A stretch of 64,000 nt of DNA, from the NCBI RefSeq assembly GCF_025567365.1, contig NZ_JAOQJG010000007.1, positions 118,559 through 182,558 of the forward strand. The letters run 5' to 3'. Both the position numbers and the translations under genes were made by a program. Position 1 is the first letter of the stretch; every line of letters starts with the position of its first letter. The notes under the pieces were generated by a model that searched no databases, was not told the origin of the DNA, and saw only the letters and a list, made by a program, of their open reading frames with translations. This DNA is from Anaerostipes amylophilus. GTDB lineage: Bacteria; Bacillota; Clostridia; Lachnospirales; Lachnospiraceae. This document shows positions 16,792 to 26,444 of the stretch, one piece after another.

Positions 16792-17673
16792 TTACTCTAT
16801 GTTCTGAATCTGTTCTCTTACTTTCTCAACATTTGTCTTCAGTTCAATTGCATGATCTGCAAGATCAACATCACTTGACTTTGATAAGATCGTATTCGCT
16901 TCTCTGTTCATCTCCTGTGCCATGAAATCAAGCTTTCTTCCAATACTTTCATCACTTTCCAGCACATCTGTCATAGAACTGATATGACTTTGAAGTCTTA
17001 CAATCTCTTCATCAACAGCAATCTTATCTGCATATAATGTAACTTCTGCCGCAATCCTGTTTTCTTCAATTGCTGAGTCTTCTAAAAATTCTTTCACTTT
17101 CTCTTCTAATTTTGCTCTATATTCAGCAATGATCTGTGGAGAACGTCTCTCAATAAATGCCACATCTGCTGCCATCTGATCTAGTTTTCCAAGCAGATCT
17201 TTCTTAAGATTTGCTCCTTCGATCGTTCTTGTCTCTACAAATTTCTCGGCAGCCTGTCTTAATGCAGCTTCTAACAGCTCCCACCATACTTCTTCATCTT
17301 GCTGCACTTCTTCAAGTGTTACAACTTCTGGATACTTAGCAAGTGCTTCCGCAGTGATCTTTGTCTCAATACCAAAATCTTCCTGCATCTTCTTAAATAC
17401 CTGCATATATTCTGCTGCCATTGCCTGATTATAATGAAGGCTTACTGCTGTCTCTGAAAGATCTTCATATGATACATAAATGTCAATCTTTCCACGACTC
17501 GCATATTCTTTCATGATATTACGGATATTTGCCTCAAACATGGCTAATTTCTTGGGAAGTTTTAATGAAATATCACAATATCTGTGGTTGACGGATTTCA
17601 TCTCCACTGTGACTTTCTGATTCTTGTCATTGGACACTTCCCCATGTCCAAATCCTGTCATGCTTCTGATCAT
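16792..17673 (-). CDS. yicC: YicC-family protein
   Basis: A 293-residue cytoplasmic protein of the YicC family, implicated as an endoribonuclease involved in RNA turnover. It opens with the diagnostic MIRSMTGFGHGE and SVNHRYCDISLKLP. It ends in the DUF1732 segment with DFMAQEMNREANTILSKSSD, whose acidic and histidine residues are conserved. It heads the yicC-gmk-rpoZ group. Confidence 0.93.
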   Translation of the reverse strand: MIRSMTGFGHGEVSNDKNQKVTVEMKSVNHRYCDISLKLPKKLAMFEANIRNIMKEYASRGKIDIYVSYEDLSETAVSLHYNQAMAAEYMQVFKKMQEDFGIETKITAEALAKYPEVVTLEEVQQDEEVWWELLEAALRQAAEKFVETRTIEGANLKKDLLGKLDQMAADVAFIERRSPQIIAEYRAKLEEKVKEFLEDSAIEENRIAAEVTLYADKIAVDEEIVRLQSHISSMTDVLESDESIGRKLDFMAQEMNREANTILSKSSDVDLADHAIELKTNVEKVREQIQNIE

Positions 17674-17760
17674 AAAATCTATCCTTTTCTACTCTGTGGC
17701 CAACATCCACAGGTTTTCTTTTTCGTCAATGTTATATTATACGCAAAATTTAGCTTTTCG

Positions 17761-18324
17761 TCAATCTTTTCGACACGAATCTTGCTGATCTTTTTGTTTC
17801 AGAACTTTCTGCAGACATTCCAGATAATGAAGGATCATTCCATGCTTTAATGGAACAAAAAATCCAATATCTAATTCTTCATATTTAAAATGCTTGACTC
17901 CGCCCTCTTTTGCACGATTCCAGTATTTCATCATCTCCTGAAATGACATATAATAACAGACATGTCTTGATGTAAAATAGATCAATAAAAAACTAATGCC
18001 GCCCTGCTCTTCGTACTGCCGCATAAACTCTACCTGATGTTCATGAATGTTCTGAAGTGGAAATACGTCTTTTGCACATTCCTTTGCATCAAAACAGATA
18101 GGGATCCCCTGCACAACTCCTATGTAATCGACTGTACTTTTCTGATCAAAATAAGCAAGTGTGATATGACGTTTTGTTTTATCGAACCTTACTGGTTTGA
18201 TCGATGTCGGTATTTTTTGCACTAGCGCAAGTTTTTGCTGGCGGTATTTTTCATTTGTATAATTGATCAATTCTTCCAGTACAGAACCTCTAAGACCTTT
18301 TACATTCCATTTATCTTCCGCCAT
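17761..18324 (-). CDS. recU: Holliday junction resolvase RecU
   Basis: A 187-residue PD-(D/E)XK-fold nuclease that cuts Holliday junctions during recombination and segregation. The active-site set is visible in STVDYIGVVQGIPICFDAKE (Asp, Glu and Lys), followed by FPLQNIHEHQVEFM. Usual RecU proteins are close to 200 residues, so it is full length. Its start overlaps the stop of the pseudouridine synthase upstream, whereas ponA is the more common neighbour. Confidence 0.92.
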   Translation of the reverse strand: MAEDKWNVKGLRGSVLEELINYTNEKYRQQKLALVQKIPTSIKPVRFDKTKRHITLAYFDQKSTVDYIGVVQGIPICFDAKECAKDVFPLQNIHEHQVEFMRQYEEQGGISFLLIYFTSRHVCYYMSFQEMMKYWNRAKEGGVKHFKYEELDIGFFVPLKHGMILHYLECLQKVLKQKDQQDSCRKD

Positions 18325-19298
18325 TATAAATCTCTCCCAAATAATTCCTGTTTGATCGTTTCAAATCTTTTGGGAAGCGGTGCCTGAATTCTCTTTCCTG
18401 AAAGATTACTACATGTTTTCATATGTTTCGGGAACACGATTTCCTGACAATGAAGCAACTGGTCTTTTAATCCAAATCTTTGCTTCATCTGCTGATTGAT
18501 CTTTCTATCTCCGTATTTGAAATCACCGATCAGTGGATGTCCGATACTTGCAAGGTGGGCACGAATCTGATGTGTCTTTCCTGTGATAAGTTTTACCTTT
18601 AATAGTGTAAATTCATCATTTGAGATTACAGGTTCATAAGCCGTTTCAATATGATTTCCGCCGAAAATCTCTTGCTTTGAAACTGTTACTTTGTTTGTTT
18701 TCTCATCTTTTCTTAAATATGCACTAACTTTCTGTGGTTTGTTAAGTTTCCCTTTCACAATACAAAGATAATACTTCTCCATATCTCGATTCTTTAACAT
18801 CTCTGCCATTGTCTGCAGTCCTTCCATTGAAATTCCACAGATGATGATGCCTGTTGTATTACGATCAAGACGATTACAAATGGACGGTTTGACTACTTGT
18901 AATTCTTTTTCACTGATCAATCCTTGATTCACTGCATATGGGATGATCTGATCGTTAATCGATATATCTTCTGATTTTGATTTCTGGGATAAGATTCCCC
19001 ATGGTTTATTTACCATAATAACATTGTCATCTTCGTACAAAATATCAAGTTTCAGTTTTTGTTTTCCAGCCCTTACTTCTTCCCTAAATTTACTGATTGT
19101 ATCTTCTGCAAGATAGATGCAGACCTGATCTCCTTTAGATAATTTTTCATTTCCAGTTGCCTTTTTTCCATTTAATTTGATATTTTTTTTTCGAAGCATT
19201 TTATACAAAAAACTTTTCGGTGCTTTATTTAAATATTTCGAGAGGATCTTGTCAAGTCTTTGTCCTTCCTCTCTTGCTGTTATGTTTAATTCTCTCAT
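18324..19298 (-). CDS. RluA-family pseudouridine synthase with S4 domain
   Basis: A 324-residue enzyme that isomerises uridine to pseudouridine in rRNA. An N-terminal S4 RNA-binding domain (about 1-75, EGQRLDKILSKYLNKAPKSF) precedes the catalytic domain. The catalytic motif is CNRLDRNTTGIIICG (Asp near residue 143), with LITGKTHQIRAHLASIGHPL further on. The architecture resembles RluC/RluD, but the modified position cannot be stated. It overlaps recU by one base. Confidence 0.9.
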   Translation of the reverse strand: MRELNITAREEGQRLDKILSKYLNKAPKSFLYKMLRKKNIKLNGKKATGNEKLSKGDQVCIYLAEDTISKFREEVRAGKQKLKLDILYEDDNVIMVNKPWGILSQKSKSEDISINDQIIPYAVNQGLISEKELQVVKPSICNRLDRNTTGIIICGISMEGLQTMAEMLKNRDMEKYYLCIVKGKLNKPQKVSAYLRKDEKTNKVTVSKQEIFGGNHIETAYEPVISNDEFTLLKVKLITGKTHQIRAHLASIGHPLIGDFKYGDRKINQQMKQRFGLKDQLLHCQEIVFPKHMKTCSNLSGKRIQAPLPKRFETIKQELFGRDL

Positions 19299-19309
19299 TT
19301 TTTATCCTT

Positions 19310-20068
19310 CTAACCCATGATTTTGGCAATCCATTTTCCGGGTAAGATCTTACAGATGATCCTTGTTGTTTTCATTGTAAATCCATAGACAGATACTGCT
19401 TTATTCTTCCTTGCATCACGGATTGCTTTACTTACAACCCTCTTTGGGTCTGCCATAGCAAATTTCTTATAAAACTTCATCTCTTCCTGCTCATATGCAC
19501 GATCAAAGAATTCCGTCTTCACTGGTCCAGGACATACCGCTATGACTTTAACTTCCTGTCCTGATAGCTCCTGTCTAAGAGCAATAGAAAAACTTTTTGC
19601 ATATGCTTTTGTTGCTGCGTAAACTGTGAAATCAGGCTGTGGTGCAAATCCTGCAGAAGATGCCATCTGATAAATAAAAGATCCTCTGCTTACATATGGA
19701 AGTACCAAGTAGGTAACTCTTGTCAATGCTTCACAATTTAAACGAATCATTCCTGCTGCATCTTCTTCTGTCTGATGCTCAAAAGAACCAGAAATTCCAA
19801 ATCCTGAAGCATTTACTAGAATTCTTACAGTAGGACGTTCTTTTGCAAGAACCTTTCTAAGACGTTCAAAACTTTCTTCTTTCATAAGATCTAATGGAAG
19901 AATCCTAACTCTTGTTCCAATAATCTCTTTTTTTAGTTCTCTTAGTTTGTCTTTTCTTCTTGCGATCACCCAGATTTCATCGAATCCCTTGTATTTCTTT
20001 GCGATCTGTCTAACAAATTCTTTCCCTATTCCTGAGGATGCTCCAGTTACTAGTGCAATATCTCTCAT
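19310..20068 (-). CDS. Short-chain dehydrogenase/reductase
   Basis: A 252-residue classical SDR. The dinucleotide-binding motif is VTGASSGIGKEF (residues 6-17), NASGF replaces the usual NNAG, and the active site is YAATKAYAKS preceded by the Ser in MASSAGF. The C-terminus carries a basic amphipathic stretch, as in the YqjQ/DltE-like group that may associate with membranes. The substrate is not known. It lies 11 bases downstream of the RluA gene end, in a run of minus-strand genes. Confidence 0.88.
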   Translation of the reverse strand: MRDIALVTGASSGIGKEFVRQIAKKYKGFDEIWVIARRKDKLRELKKEIIGTRVRILPLDLMKEESFERLRKVLAKERPTVRILVNASGFGISGSFEHQTEEDAAGMIRLNCEALTRVTYLVLPYVSRGSFIYQMASSAGFAPQPDFTVYAATKAYAKSFSIALRQELSGQEVKVIAVCPGPVKTEFFDRAYEQEEMKFYKKFAMADPKRVVSKAIRDARKNKAVSVYGFTMKTTRIICKILPGKWIAKIMG

Positions 20069-20094
20069 ATGATCACCCTTTCTCTTGACCTTTG

Positions 20095-20766
20095 TTATTT
20101 CTTTAATGTCTCGTAGGTCCCATTTAATATGTCATAATATGTATCAATATAGTAATCTGCTATCTCTCGCTTTTCTTTGACCGCACGTTCAGAATATGAA
20201 TCTTTTACCGCACAGACTTCCATCCCCGCACGTTTCCCGGCAAGCAGTCCATATGGAATATCTTCAAATACCAATGCATGTTCTGGCTTGGTATCGATCA
20301 TCTTCGCCGCATGAAGATACACATCTGGTTCTGGTTTTCCTCTTGGGACTTCATCAGATGTACAAATATAATCAAACGCATCCAGAATGCCATTTGCTCT
20401 TAAACAGTCTTTCGCTAATTTTCTGGAATTACTTGTTGCAATCGCAAGCTTCATATCTCGTTCTTTTAATAACGAAATAAAATCTTGGACTCCATCTTTT
20501 AATGGAATTTCATTCACATAGATTTCAGAAGCCATATGATTCCATGTCTCCATAATCTCTTCAATCGTAAGAGGCAGTTCAAATCGCTTCTTAAAATATA
20601 CTGCTGTCTCATGGAAACTGTAACCTTCCAACTCATCATTTAAACCTTCCGGCACCTGTAACCCATACTTTCCAAGAAAACGGATATCGATCTCTCTCCA
20701 GATCCACATGGAATCTACTAATGTTCCATCCAGATCAAAGATCACTGCCTTTTTATTTTCTAACAT
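20095..20766 (-). CDS. HAD hydrolase, beta-phosphoglucomutase-like
   Basis: A 223-residue haloacid dehalogenase-family phosphatase. Motif I is FDLDGTLVDS at residues 10-19 and motif II is IATSNS. The motif III/IV region reads GKPEPDVYLHAAK and FEDIPYGLLAGKRAG. An alpha-helical cap lies between motifs I and II (subclass I cap), as in beta-phosphoglucomutase and sugar-phosphate phosphatases. The start overlaps the upstream pseudouridine synthase by 14 bases. The substrate is unknown. Confidence 0.88.
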   Translation of the reverse strand: MLENKKAVIFDLDGTLVDSMWIWREIDIRFLGKYGLQVPEGLNDELEGYSFHETAVYFKKRFELPLTIEEIMETWNHMASEIYVNEIPLKDGVQDFISLLKERDMKLAIATSNSRKLAKDCLRANGILDAFDYICTSDEVPRGKPEPDVYLHAAKMIDTKPEHALVFEDIPYGLLAGKRAGMEVCAVKDSYSERAVKEKREIADYYIDTYYDILNGTYETLKK

Positions 20767-21490
20767 TTGTATGCTCCTTTAGTTCTTGTAACTCTGTCTC
20801 GCTTAATCTTCTGTACGTTCCAAGTTCTAATTTTTCATCTAACTTTAAAGATCCCATAGATAATCTCTTTAGGTATAAAACTTCACTTCCAACCGCTTTT
20901 ACCATACGTTTTACCTGATGAAACTTTCCTTCTGTGATCGTGATCAAAACTTCTGACTGATCTTCTCCTGCTGTCAGTATCTCAAGATCTGCTTCCTTTG
21001 ATTTCTCTCCATTGCCAATATCCAAACCTTCCTGAAATTTTTTAACTTCTTCGTCTGTAAAGCTTCCAGATACTTTTGCAAAATATACCTTATCTACATG
21101 TTTCTTTGGAGAAAGCAGCTCGTGTGCAAGCATCCCATCATCAGTGAGAATTAGTAATCCTTCGGTATCCTTATCGAGTCTGCCAACTGGAAACAGCTTA
21201 TCTTTAAAGTTTTCATGTATCAGATCAAGCACTGTCTTATCATGATCGTCCTTTGTCGCAGAGACAACACCTTGCGGTTTATGAAGCATCAGATAATGAA
21301 ACTGTTCAAATATAACCGGCTGATGTTCTAATTCCACTTGATCATCCTCTGCATCCAGTTTACTTTCTGGTTTCTTCACTATTTCCCCATTGATCGTAAC
21401 TTTTCCTTTTTTGATCGCTTCTTTTGCTTCTTTTCTTGTGATATTTAAACTGTCACATAAAAATTTGTCTAACCTGGTTTTCTTTGCCAT
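20753..21490 (-). CDS. RsuA/RluB-family pseudouridine synthase
   Basis: A 245-residue enzyme with an N-terminal S4 domain (MAKKTRLDKFLCDSLNITRKE) and the catalytic motif VGRLDKDTEGLLILTDDG. The frame is open to 21553, but ATG at 21490 is chosen. It starts like the family, is preceded by GGAG, and its A overlaps the TAA stop of the methyltransferase (TAATG), indicating coupled translation. It probably modifies the small or large subunit rRNA; the site is unspecified. Confidence 0.92.
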   Translation of the reverse strand: MAKKTRLDKFLCDSLNITRKEAKEAIKKGKVTINGEIVKKPESKLDAEDDQVELEHQPVIFEQFHYLMLHKPQGVVSATKDDHDKTVLDLIHENFKDKLFPVGRLDKDTEGLLILTDDGMLAHELLSPKKHVDKVYFAKVSGSFTDEEVKKFQEGLDIGNGEKSKEADLEILTAGEDQSEVLITITEGKFHQVKRMVKAVGSEVLYLKRLSMGSLKLDEKLELGTYRRLSETELQELKEHTNVRK

Positions 21491-22851
21491 TATAACCATC
21501 TCCAGCTGGAAGAATATTTGTTCTTCAGTCGTCCTTTTTTGATCTTTGCCCATCCTAATGGGAATTCATTTGTCCCTATCAGATGGATTCCTTCGGTTGC
21601 TGTATCAACATCTAATGTCTCGCATTTTAAATATTTTATGGTATTCTCATCGTTGATATCAAAAGAAAGATATGGCTTATATTCATCTGCTGAAAGTGCC
21701 ACCGCAAATGACTGACTTGGCTCAAATCGACCTTTCTTCATCTCTCCTAGGTAGAGACCCTTTCTTAGAACTCTGACCTTTTTCATCTCTGGAATATCTT
21801 CTTTTAAATAAAATAACTTGCCTTGATGCTCCCTGACATGACTCCAGTCGATATCCATCTTACAGTTTTTAAAGAATTCTTCTGTCTCAGGAGTAAGTTT
21901 TACTTTCTTGATCTTCTCATATTTGAATGTTGGCTGTGGTCCATCTTCTTTCTTTAATAATGCAAGGAAATGACCTTCTCCTTTGATCTTATGAGGCCAT
22001 AATCGGATACACTGCTTGATATCTTCTCTTCCTATCAATGTCCATTCCGGATGTCCGTGATCAAAACCTTCACACATCTTCATTGGGACTAAAGAAAGAT
22101 CATCATTCTTCTCTAAAAGGTATTCTATGACCTGTTCATTCTCTTCTGGAGAAAATGTACAGGTAGAATATAACAGCATACCACCTGGAGCTAACAGCTT
22201 GATCGCATCATCAACGATCTCTCGCTGTAACTTCGCATATGGTTCGCTTCCTTTCTGCTGCCAGTTCTTGATCTCATTATTTCCTTTTCGAAACATTCCT
22301 TCCCCAGAACATGGGGCATCAATTAAAATCTTATTAAAAAAACCTGTCATTGATGGTACTAAATATTTGGCTTCGGTACAAAGGATCATATCATTCCTGA
22401 TCCCGAACATCTCAATATTACGAATCAATGCTTTCGTTCTTGATATACTGACATCATTAGATACTAAAAGTCCTTCTCCATTTAACTTTGCTCCAAGTTC
22501 TGTTGATTTTCCACCTGGTGCTCCACACAGATCAAGTACGCGATCTCCCGGCTCTACTGGTAAGTAGGAAGCTGGTGTCATCGCACTTGGCTCCTGAATA
22601 TAATAAAGTCCTGCATGATAATATGGGTGTTTGGATGGTTTTTCTTCTCTGTCTACATAAAATCCATTGTCTGTCCAAGGTACTTTTGTCACTTTGAATG
22701 GACAGATCTTTAAAAAATCCTCCACAGAAATCTTTAATGTATTCACTCTGATTCCATAGTATGCAGGATCATCTAAATGCTTCTCATACTCTTCAAAGTC
22801 CTCACCTAAGAGGCGTCTCATCTTCTCTTCAAATAATTCTGGTAATTTCAT
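21490..22851 (-). CDS. 16S rRNA (cytosine-C5) methyltransferase, RsmF/NOL1-NOP2-Sun family
   Basis: A 453-residue SAM-dependent RNA methyltransferase. Motif I is LDLCGAPGGKSTELG. The two catalytic cysteines are in DAPCSGEGMFRK and YSTCTFSPEENE. A C-terminal PUA-like/RsmF domain (about 330-453) ends with GTNEFPLGWAKIKKGRLKNKYSSSW. The start at 22851 is selected because TTAGGAGA precedes it and homologues begin MKLPELFEEKM. It overlaps relQ upstream by seven codons out of frame or less and couples with the RsuA gene downstream. Confidence 0.92.
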   Translation of the reverse strand: MKLPELFEEKMRRLLGEDFEEYEKHLDDPAYYGIRVNTLKISVEDFLKICPFKVTKVPWTDNGFYVDREEKPSKHPYYHAGLYYIQEPSAMTPASYLPVEPGDRVLDLCGAPGGKSTELGAKLNGEGLLVSNDVSISRTKALIRNIEMFGIRNDMILCTEAKYLVPSMTGFFNKILIDAPCSGEGMFRKGNNEIKNWQQKGSEPYAKLQREIVDDAIKLLAPGGMLLYSTCTFSPEENEQVIEYLLEKNDDLSLVPMKMCEGFDHGHPEWTLIGREDIKQCIRLWPHKIKGEGHFLALLKKEDGPQPTFKYEKIKKVKLTPETEEFFKNCKMDIDWSHVREHQGKLFYLKEDIPEMKKVRVLRKGLYLGEMKKGRFEPSQSFAVALSADEYKPYLSFDINDENTIKYLKCETLDVDTATEGIHLIGTNEFPLGWAKIKKGRLKNKYSSSWRWL

Positions 22852-22858
22852 ATCTCTC

Positions 22859-23662
22859 CTAAGAAATGCTTTGAGCACGATATCCTTCTGCAATGATATC
22901 TAACTGCTTATTAAAATGCTCTAAGCGTTCCATATCTCCTGTCTCGTATATTTTATAAAATTCATCCTGAATCTTTAAAACTTCATGACGATTTGCAACT
23001 TTATATAAATTCTGCATCGTATGAAGAATCTCTGATACAAGATTTGATTTCTTACGGAACGAATTCTGTGCGTCCATGATCTCGTCACGAACCGTTGACA
23101 TCTCATGATCTAAGACATCAATCGCATCTGCTGCCACAAGAAGCTTATCTGTTACGTGTTTTGGAATATCTCCTTTATATTTATACTGTAATGAATGCTC
23201 TACCGTTGCCCAGAAATTCATCGCAAGTGTCCTGATCTGAATCTCTGCCTGAATTCGTTTCTTCCCATAAATTGTATTCACTTCATAATAAATGATCACA
23301 TGATAGCTTCGATATCCACTGTCTTTGGAATGTGAAATATAATCTTTGTGGCTCTTGATCTCCATATCAGAACGGCTCTCTATGATCTCCAAGACTTTAT
23401 CAATGTCTTCCACAAACTGGCAGATCAGTCGAACTCCTGCAATATCTTCCAATTCCTTCTCCACATCGTTGACATTAATCTTCTTTCTCTGCATCTTATC
23501 TAAGATACTTGAAATTGATTTTACACGTCCGTCAACCTGCTCGATCGGTGAATATCTTCCGACGTTCCTGTATTCTCTTATAATATGCCGAAACTTTAAC
23601 ACAAGTTCATCTACTGCCAGCTCATATGGGGTGAGCATTTCTCTCCATAACTGTAATTCCAT
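22859..23662 (-). CDS. relQ: Small alarmone synthetase (RelQ/YjbM family)
   Basis: A 267-residue single-domain (p)ppGpp synthetase without hydrolase or regulatory domains. Conserved pieces are VKSISSILDKMQRKKI, GVRLICQFVEDI, DSGYRSYHVIIYY and the substrate-site EIQIRTLAMNFWATVEHSL. A helical C-terminal extension, usual in RelQ, would mediate tetramer formation. Two terminators on its upstream side (23720-23740 and 23761-23804) separate it from fabH. Confidence 0.92.
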   Translation of the reverse strand: MELQLWREMLTPYELAVDELVLKFRHIIREYRNVGRYSPIEQVDGRVKSISSILDKMQRKKINVNDVEKELEDIAGVRLICQFVEDIDKVLEIIESRSDMEIKSHKDYISHSKDSGYRSYHVIIYYEVNTIYGKKRIQAEIQIRTLAMNFWATVEHSLQYKYKGDIPKHVTDKLLVAADAIDVLDHEMSTVRDEIMDAQNSFRKKSNLVSEILHTMQNLYKVANRHEVLKIQDEFYKIYETGDMERLEHFNKQLDIIAEGYRAQSIS

Positions 23663-23713
23663 TAATTCGATTCCCTCCTGTACTTATCCACTCATTATAC
23701 CATATTTTAACTT

Positions 23714-23740
23714 CAAAAAGAATCCTGCATTGCAGGATTC
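23714..23740 (-). terminator. Intrinsic terminator between fabH and relQ
   Basis: GAATCCTGCA and TGCAGGATTC form a perfect inverted repeat on the minus strand, followed by TTTTTG. Confidence 0.8.
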
Positions 23741-23756
23741 CTGCTATTATATTTAC

Positions 23757-23808
23757 ATAAAAAAATAGTCAACTCTTATTTTTCTATGTAAGCTGACTAT
23801 TTTTATTC
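23757..23808 (-). terminator. Intrinsic terminator after fabH
   Basis: AAAAATAGTCA (23761-23771) pairs with TGACTATTTTT (23794-23804); the symmetric A/T flanks fit a bidirectional terminator. Confidence 0.8.
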
Positions 23809-23834
23809 TCTTTCGTATCTTGTTGGTTATCCAC

Positions 23835-24797
23835 CTACCATGTAAGATAAACAGATCCCCATGTAAGTCCTCCGCCAAAACCGCTTAAAACAATCTTATC
23901 TCCGCGATTTAACATACCTTTCTGGTTCATCTCATCTAGAAGGATTGGCACCGTTGCAGATGATGTATTGGCACATCGATCTACGTTCATCGGAAACTTT
24001 TCGATCGGCTGTTTTAATCTTCTGGCCGCTGCCTCAATGATTCTTCGATTTGCCTGATGAAGTACAAAATATTTCACTTCTTCTTTATCAACTCCAGCTT
24101 GATCAAGCACCTTTGTAATACTCTTTGGCACCATACGGACTGCAAATTTAAATACCTCCTGCCCATCCATAGTAACCTGCTGCATTGGTGAATCATCTTT
24201 TACAAGAAGGTTGTTAAGGTGTCTTTCCTCACATGTTAAGACATCTCCTTTTGCTCCATCAGACCCTACATCAATGTAAATCTCTCTTGAATCATCCGCT
24301 TCGACGATCGCACATCCTGCTCCATCCCCAAATAATACACAAGTGCTTCGATCACTCCAGTCAAGAATCTTAGAAAGCGTCTCAACTCCGATGATCATCA
24401 TCTTCTTGCCCATTCCTGCTCTTGCATATGCGATTGCTGTATTCAATCCATACACAAATCCTGAACATGCCGCATTGATATCCATGCACACTGCATTGAC
24501 CGCTCCGATTCCCTTCTGCACCTGACAGGATGTACTTGGTGTCGCATGATCTCCTGATAACGTTGCAACAAAAATATGGTCTAATTCTTCTGCGCTGACC
24601 CCTGCATTCTCTAATGCTTTCTTTGCTGCTTTGACTGCCATTGTTGAGGTTGTATCTTCAATTGAAATGTGCCTGCTTCGAATTCCTGTTCTTGATGAGA
24701 TCCATTCATCACTTGTATCCATTACTTTGGAAAGGTCATCGTTGCTTACTGATTTTTCTGGAAGAAAACTTCCTGTTCCTAATATTTTTACAGACAT
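23835..24797 (-). CDS. fabH: Beta-ketoacyl-ACP synthase III
   Basis: A 320-residue condensing enzyme starting fatty acid synthesis from acyl-CoA and malonyl-ACP. The catalytic Cys is in NAACSGFVYGL near residue 113, His in FVLHQANRRIIEA near 245 and Asn in CANTSSATVP near 275. It is a single-gene transcript here: no fabD, fabG or acpP is adjacent. It has a strong promoter (24893-24921), an overlapping FabT-like palindrome and a terminator. Confidence 0.95.
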   Translation of the reverse strand: MSVKILGTGSFLPEKSVSNDDLSKVMDTSDEWISSRTGIRSRHISIEDTTSTMAVKAAKKALENAGVSAEELDHIFVATLSGDHATPSTSCQVQKGIGAVNAVCMDINAACSGFVYGLNTAIAYARAGMGKKMMIIGVETLSKILDWSDRSTCVLFGDGAGCAIVEADDSREIYIDVGSDGAKGDVLTCEERHLNNLLVKDDSPMQQVTMDGQEVFKFAVRMVPKSITKVLDQAGVDKEEVKYFVLHQANRRIIEAAARRLKQPIEKFPMNVDRCANTSSATVPILLDEMNQKGMLNRGDKIVLSGFGGGLTWGSVYLTW

Positions 24798-24878
24798 AAT
24801 TACTCCACTTATCTTAATCGCTTCTTTTTCTATCTTTGATCCGTCTTTATTTTGCTAAATTCTATGAATCAAAAAAAC

Positions 24879-24895
24879 ACTTTGTCTATCAAAGT
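24879..24895. promoter_or_regulatory. Candidate FabT-type operator at the fabH promoter
   Basis: The palindrome ACTTTG-TCTAT-CAAAGT overlaps the -10 box and start region of the fabH promoter. MarR-family FabT/FabR repressors of Firmicutes bind ACTTTGA-N-TCAAAGT-like sites upstream of fatty acid genes. The match and position are seen in sequence; binding is inferred. Confidence 0.65.
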
Positions 24896-24921
24896 ATATT
24901 CTTTTTCTATCCGTTTGTCAA
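24893..24921 (-). promoter_or_regulatory. Sigma-A promoter of fabH
   Basis: TTGACA (24916-24921) and TATACT (24893-24898) with a 17-base spacer on the minus strand. Confidence 0.88.
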
Positions 24922-24926
24922 CGTTC

Positions 24927-26399
24927 TTAAATAATGATGCATACAAGACCCCCATTACTTTCATTGATGATCTTTTCCATTGTATCCTGAAGCTTTTGCT
25001 GACTTTCATCGGTCATCTTTAAAGCCTTAGTCTGCATGCCATCTCCGACAAGCTGTTCCAGCGTTTTTCCAAAAATATTAACATCCCACATACTCTCTCC
25101 CGGAGTCTGTGAACCTTGTTCAATATACTCCATCAAATCTTTCGCCTGATATTCTTCTCCGACAATTGGGGCGATTTCTGTGGAAATATTGGCACGGATC
25201 ATATGAATGGATGGAGCACTTGCTTTGATCTTTACCCCATATTTGTTACCATGCTTTACGATCTGCGGCTGTTCTAATACAATTTCTTCCTTCGTTGGTG
25301 TTACCACTCCATATCCTCGCTGCTTAACTGCTGCAAGTGCTTCCCCGACTTCTTCATATTCTTTCTTTTTCTTTGAAAGTTCTCCCATGATCCGGATAAA
25401 TTCATATTCATTGTGAATTTCCATTCCCGTAGTTTCGCTTAAGAAATCATAATAATAGGAATCTCCCACTTTTACAGTTATGATTACTTCGCCACTATCC
25501 ATTGATACCGATTCTATTTTCTGGCTTGTTATGTATTTGTATTGTTTATCTTCATCATCATAGATATCTTTCATCGTTGTTTTGTTTGAAATGACATCTC
25601 TAGCCATTTCTAGTAATTCCATTTTTAACGGATGATCTTTTTTTAACATTTCCGTCCATCTTGGAACATAAAATCCGATCGATGAAATTGGAAATTCCAT
25701 TAATATACTCTTTAAAAACTGGTAGATATCATCTTTTTTCATTTGCTCCAAATTCATCGGCAACACTTTTGTTCCATATTTTTCTTCTTTTTGTTCTGCT
25801 AATTGTTTTGTACTTTCTGAATATGGATGAATCGTATTTAATAATACTACAAATGGTTTCTTTAAAGCCTTTAGCTGGTTGATCGTCTCTTCTTCCGCAG
25901 GTTCATACTGCTTTGCATCAATTTCACCAAAAGACCCATCACACGTTACAACCACCCCGATCGTAGAATGATCTGTGATAACTTTTTTTGTCCCGATTGC
26001 TGCTGCCTTTGTAAATGGAATCTCGTAATCAAACCATGGTGTTTTTACAAGTCTCTCTTCTTCTCCTTCCATATGACCTGTTGCACCTTTTACCATATAA
26101 CCTACACAATCAATGAGGCGTACATTTAATTCTATTCCATCTTCTACTTTAATAGAAACTGCTTCATTTGGGACAAATTTCGGCTCAGTTGTCATGATTG
26201 TTTTACCGCTTGATGACTGGGGAAGTTCATCATTCGCACGATTTCTGTCATTCTCGTCCTCGATATTGGGTAATACCATCAGGTTCATAAAACGCTTGAT
26301 AAATGTGCTTTTCCCTGTACGCACCGGACCAACAACCCCTATGTAAATCTCCCCATTTGTTCTTGCCTTCATATCTTTATATACATTAAACTGATCCAT
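24927..26399 (-). CDS. spoIVA: Stage IV sporulation protein A
   Basis: SpoIVA is the ATPase that polymerises around the forespore to anchor the spore coat. The 490-residue protein has Walker A VVGPVRTGKSTFIKRF near residue 25, LIDCVGYMVKGATGHMEGEE and a C-terminal region ending in NESNGGLVCIII, as in the family. The start at 26399 is preferred over 26414 because AAGGAGG precedes it and homologues begin close to QFNVYKDMKARTNG. A CATATACT box upstream could be part of a sigma-E promoter. Its presence marks an endospore former. Confidence 0.95.
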   Translation of the reverse strand: MDQFNVYKDMKARTNGEIYIGVVGPVRTGKSTFIKRFMNLMVLPNIEDENDRNRANDELPQSSSGKTIMTTEPKFVPNEAVSIKVEDGIELNVRLIDCVGYMVKGATGHMEGEEERLVKTPWFDYEIPFTKAAAIGTKKVITDHSTIGVVVTCDGSFGEIDAKQYEPAEEETINQLKALKKPFVVLLNTIHPYSESTKQLAEQKEEKYGTKVLPMNLEQMKKDDIYQFLKSILMEFPISSIGFYVPRWTEMLKKDHPLKMELLEMARDVISNKTTMKDIYDDEDKQYKYITSQKIESVSMDSGEVIITVKVGDSYYYDFLSETTGMEIHNEYEFIRIMGELSKKKKEYEEVGEALAAVKQRGYGVVTPTKEEIVLEQPQIVKHGNKYGVKIKASAPSIHMIRANISTEIAPIVGEEYQAKDLMEYIEQGSQTPGESMWDVNIFGKTLEQLVGDGMQTKALKMTDESQQKLQDTMEKIINESNGGLVCIII

Positions 26400-26444
26400 A
26401 AGTTCCTCCTTCATAGACTGATAAAGTATATGAAGGTTCTAAGA

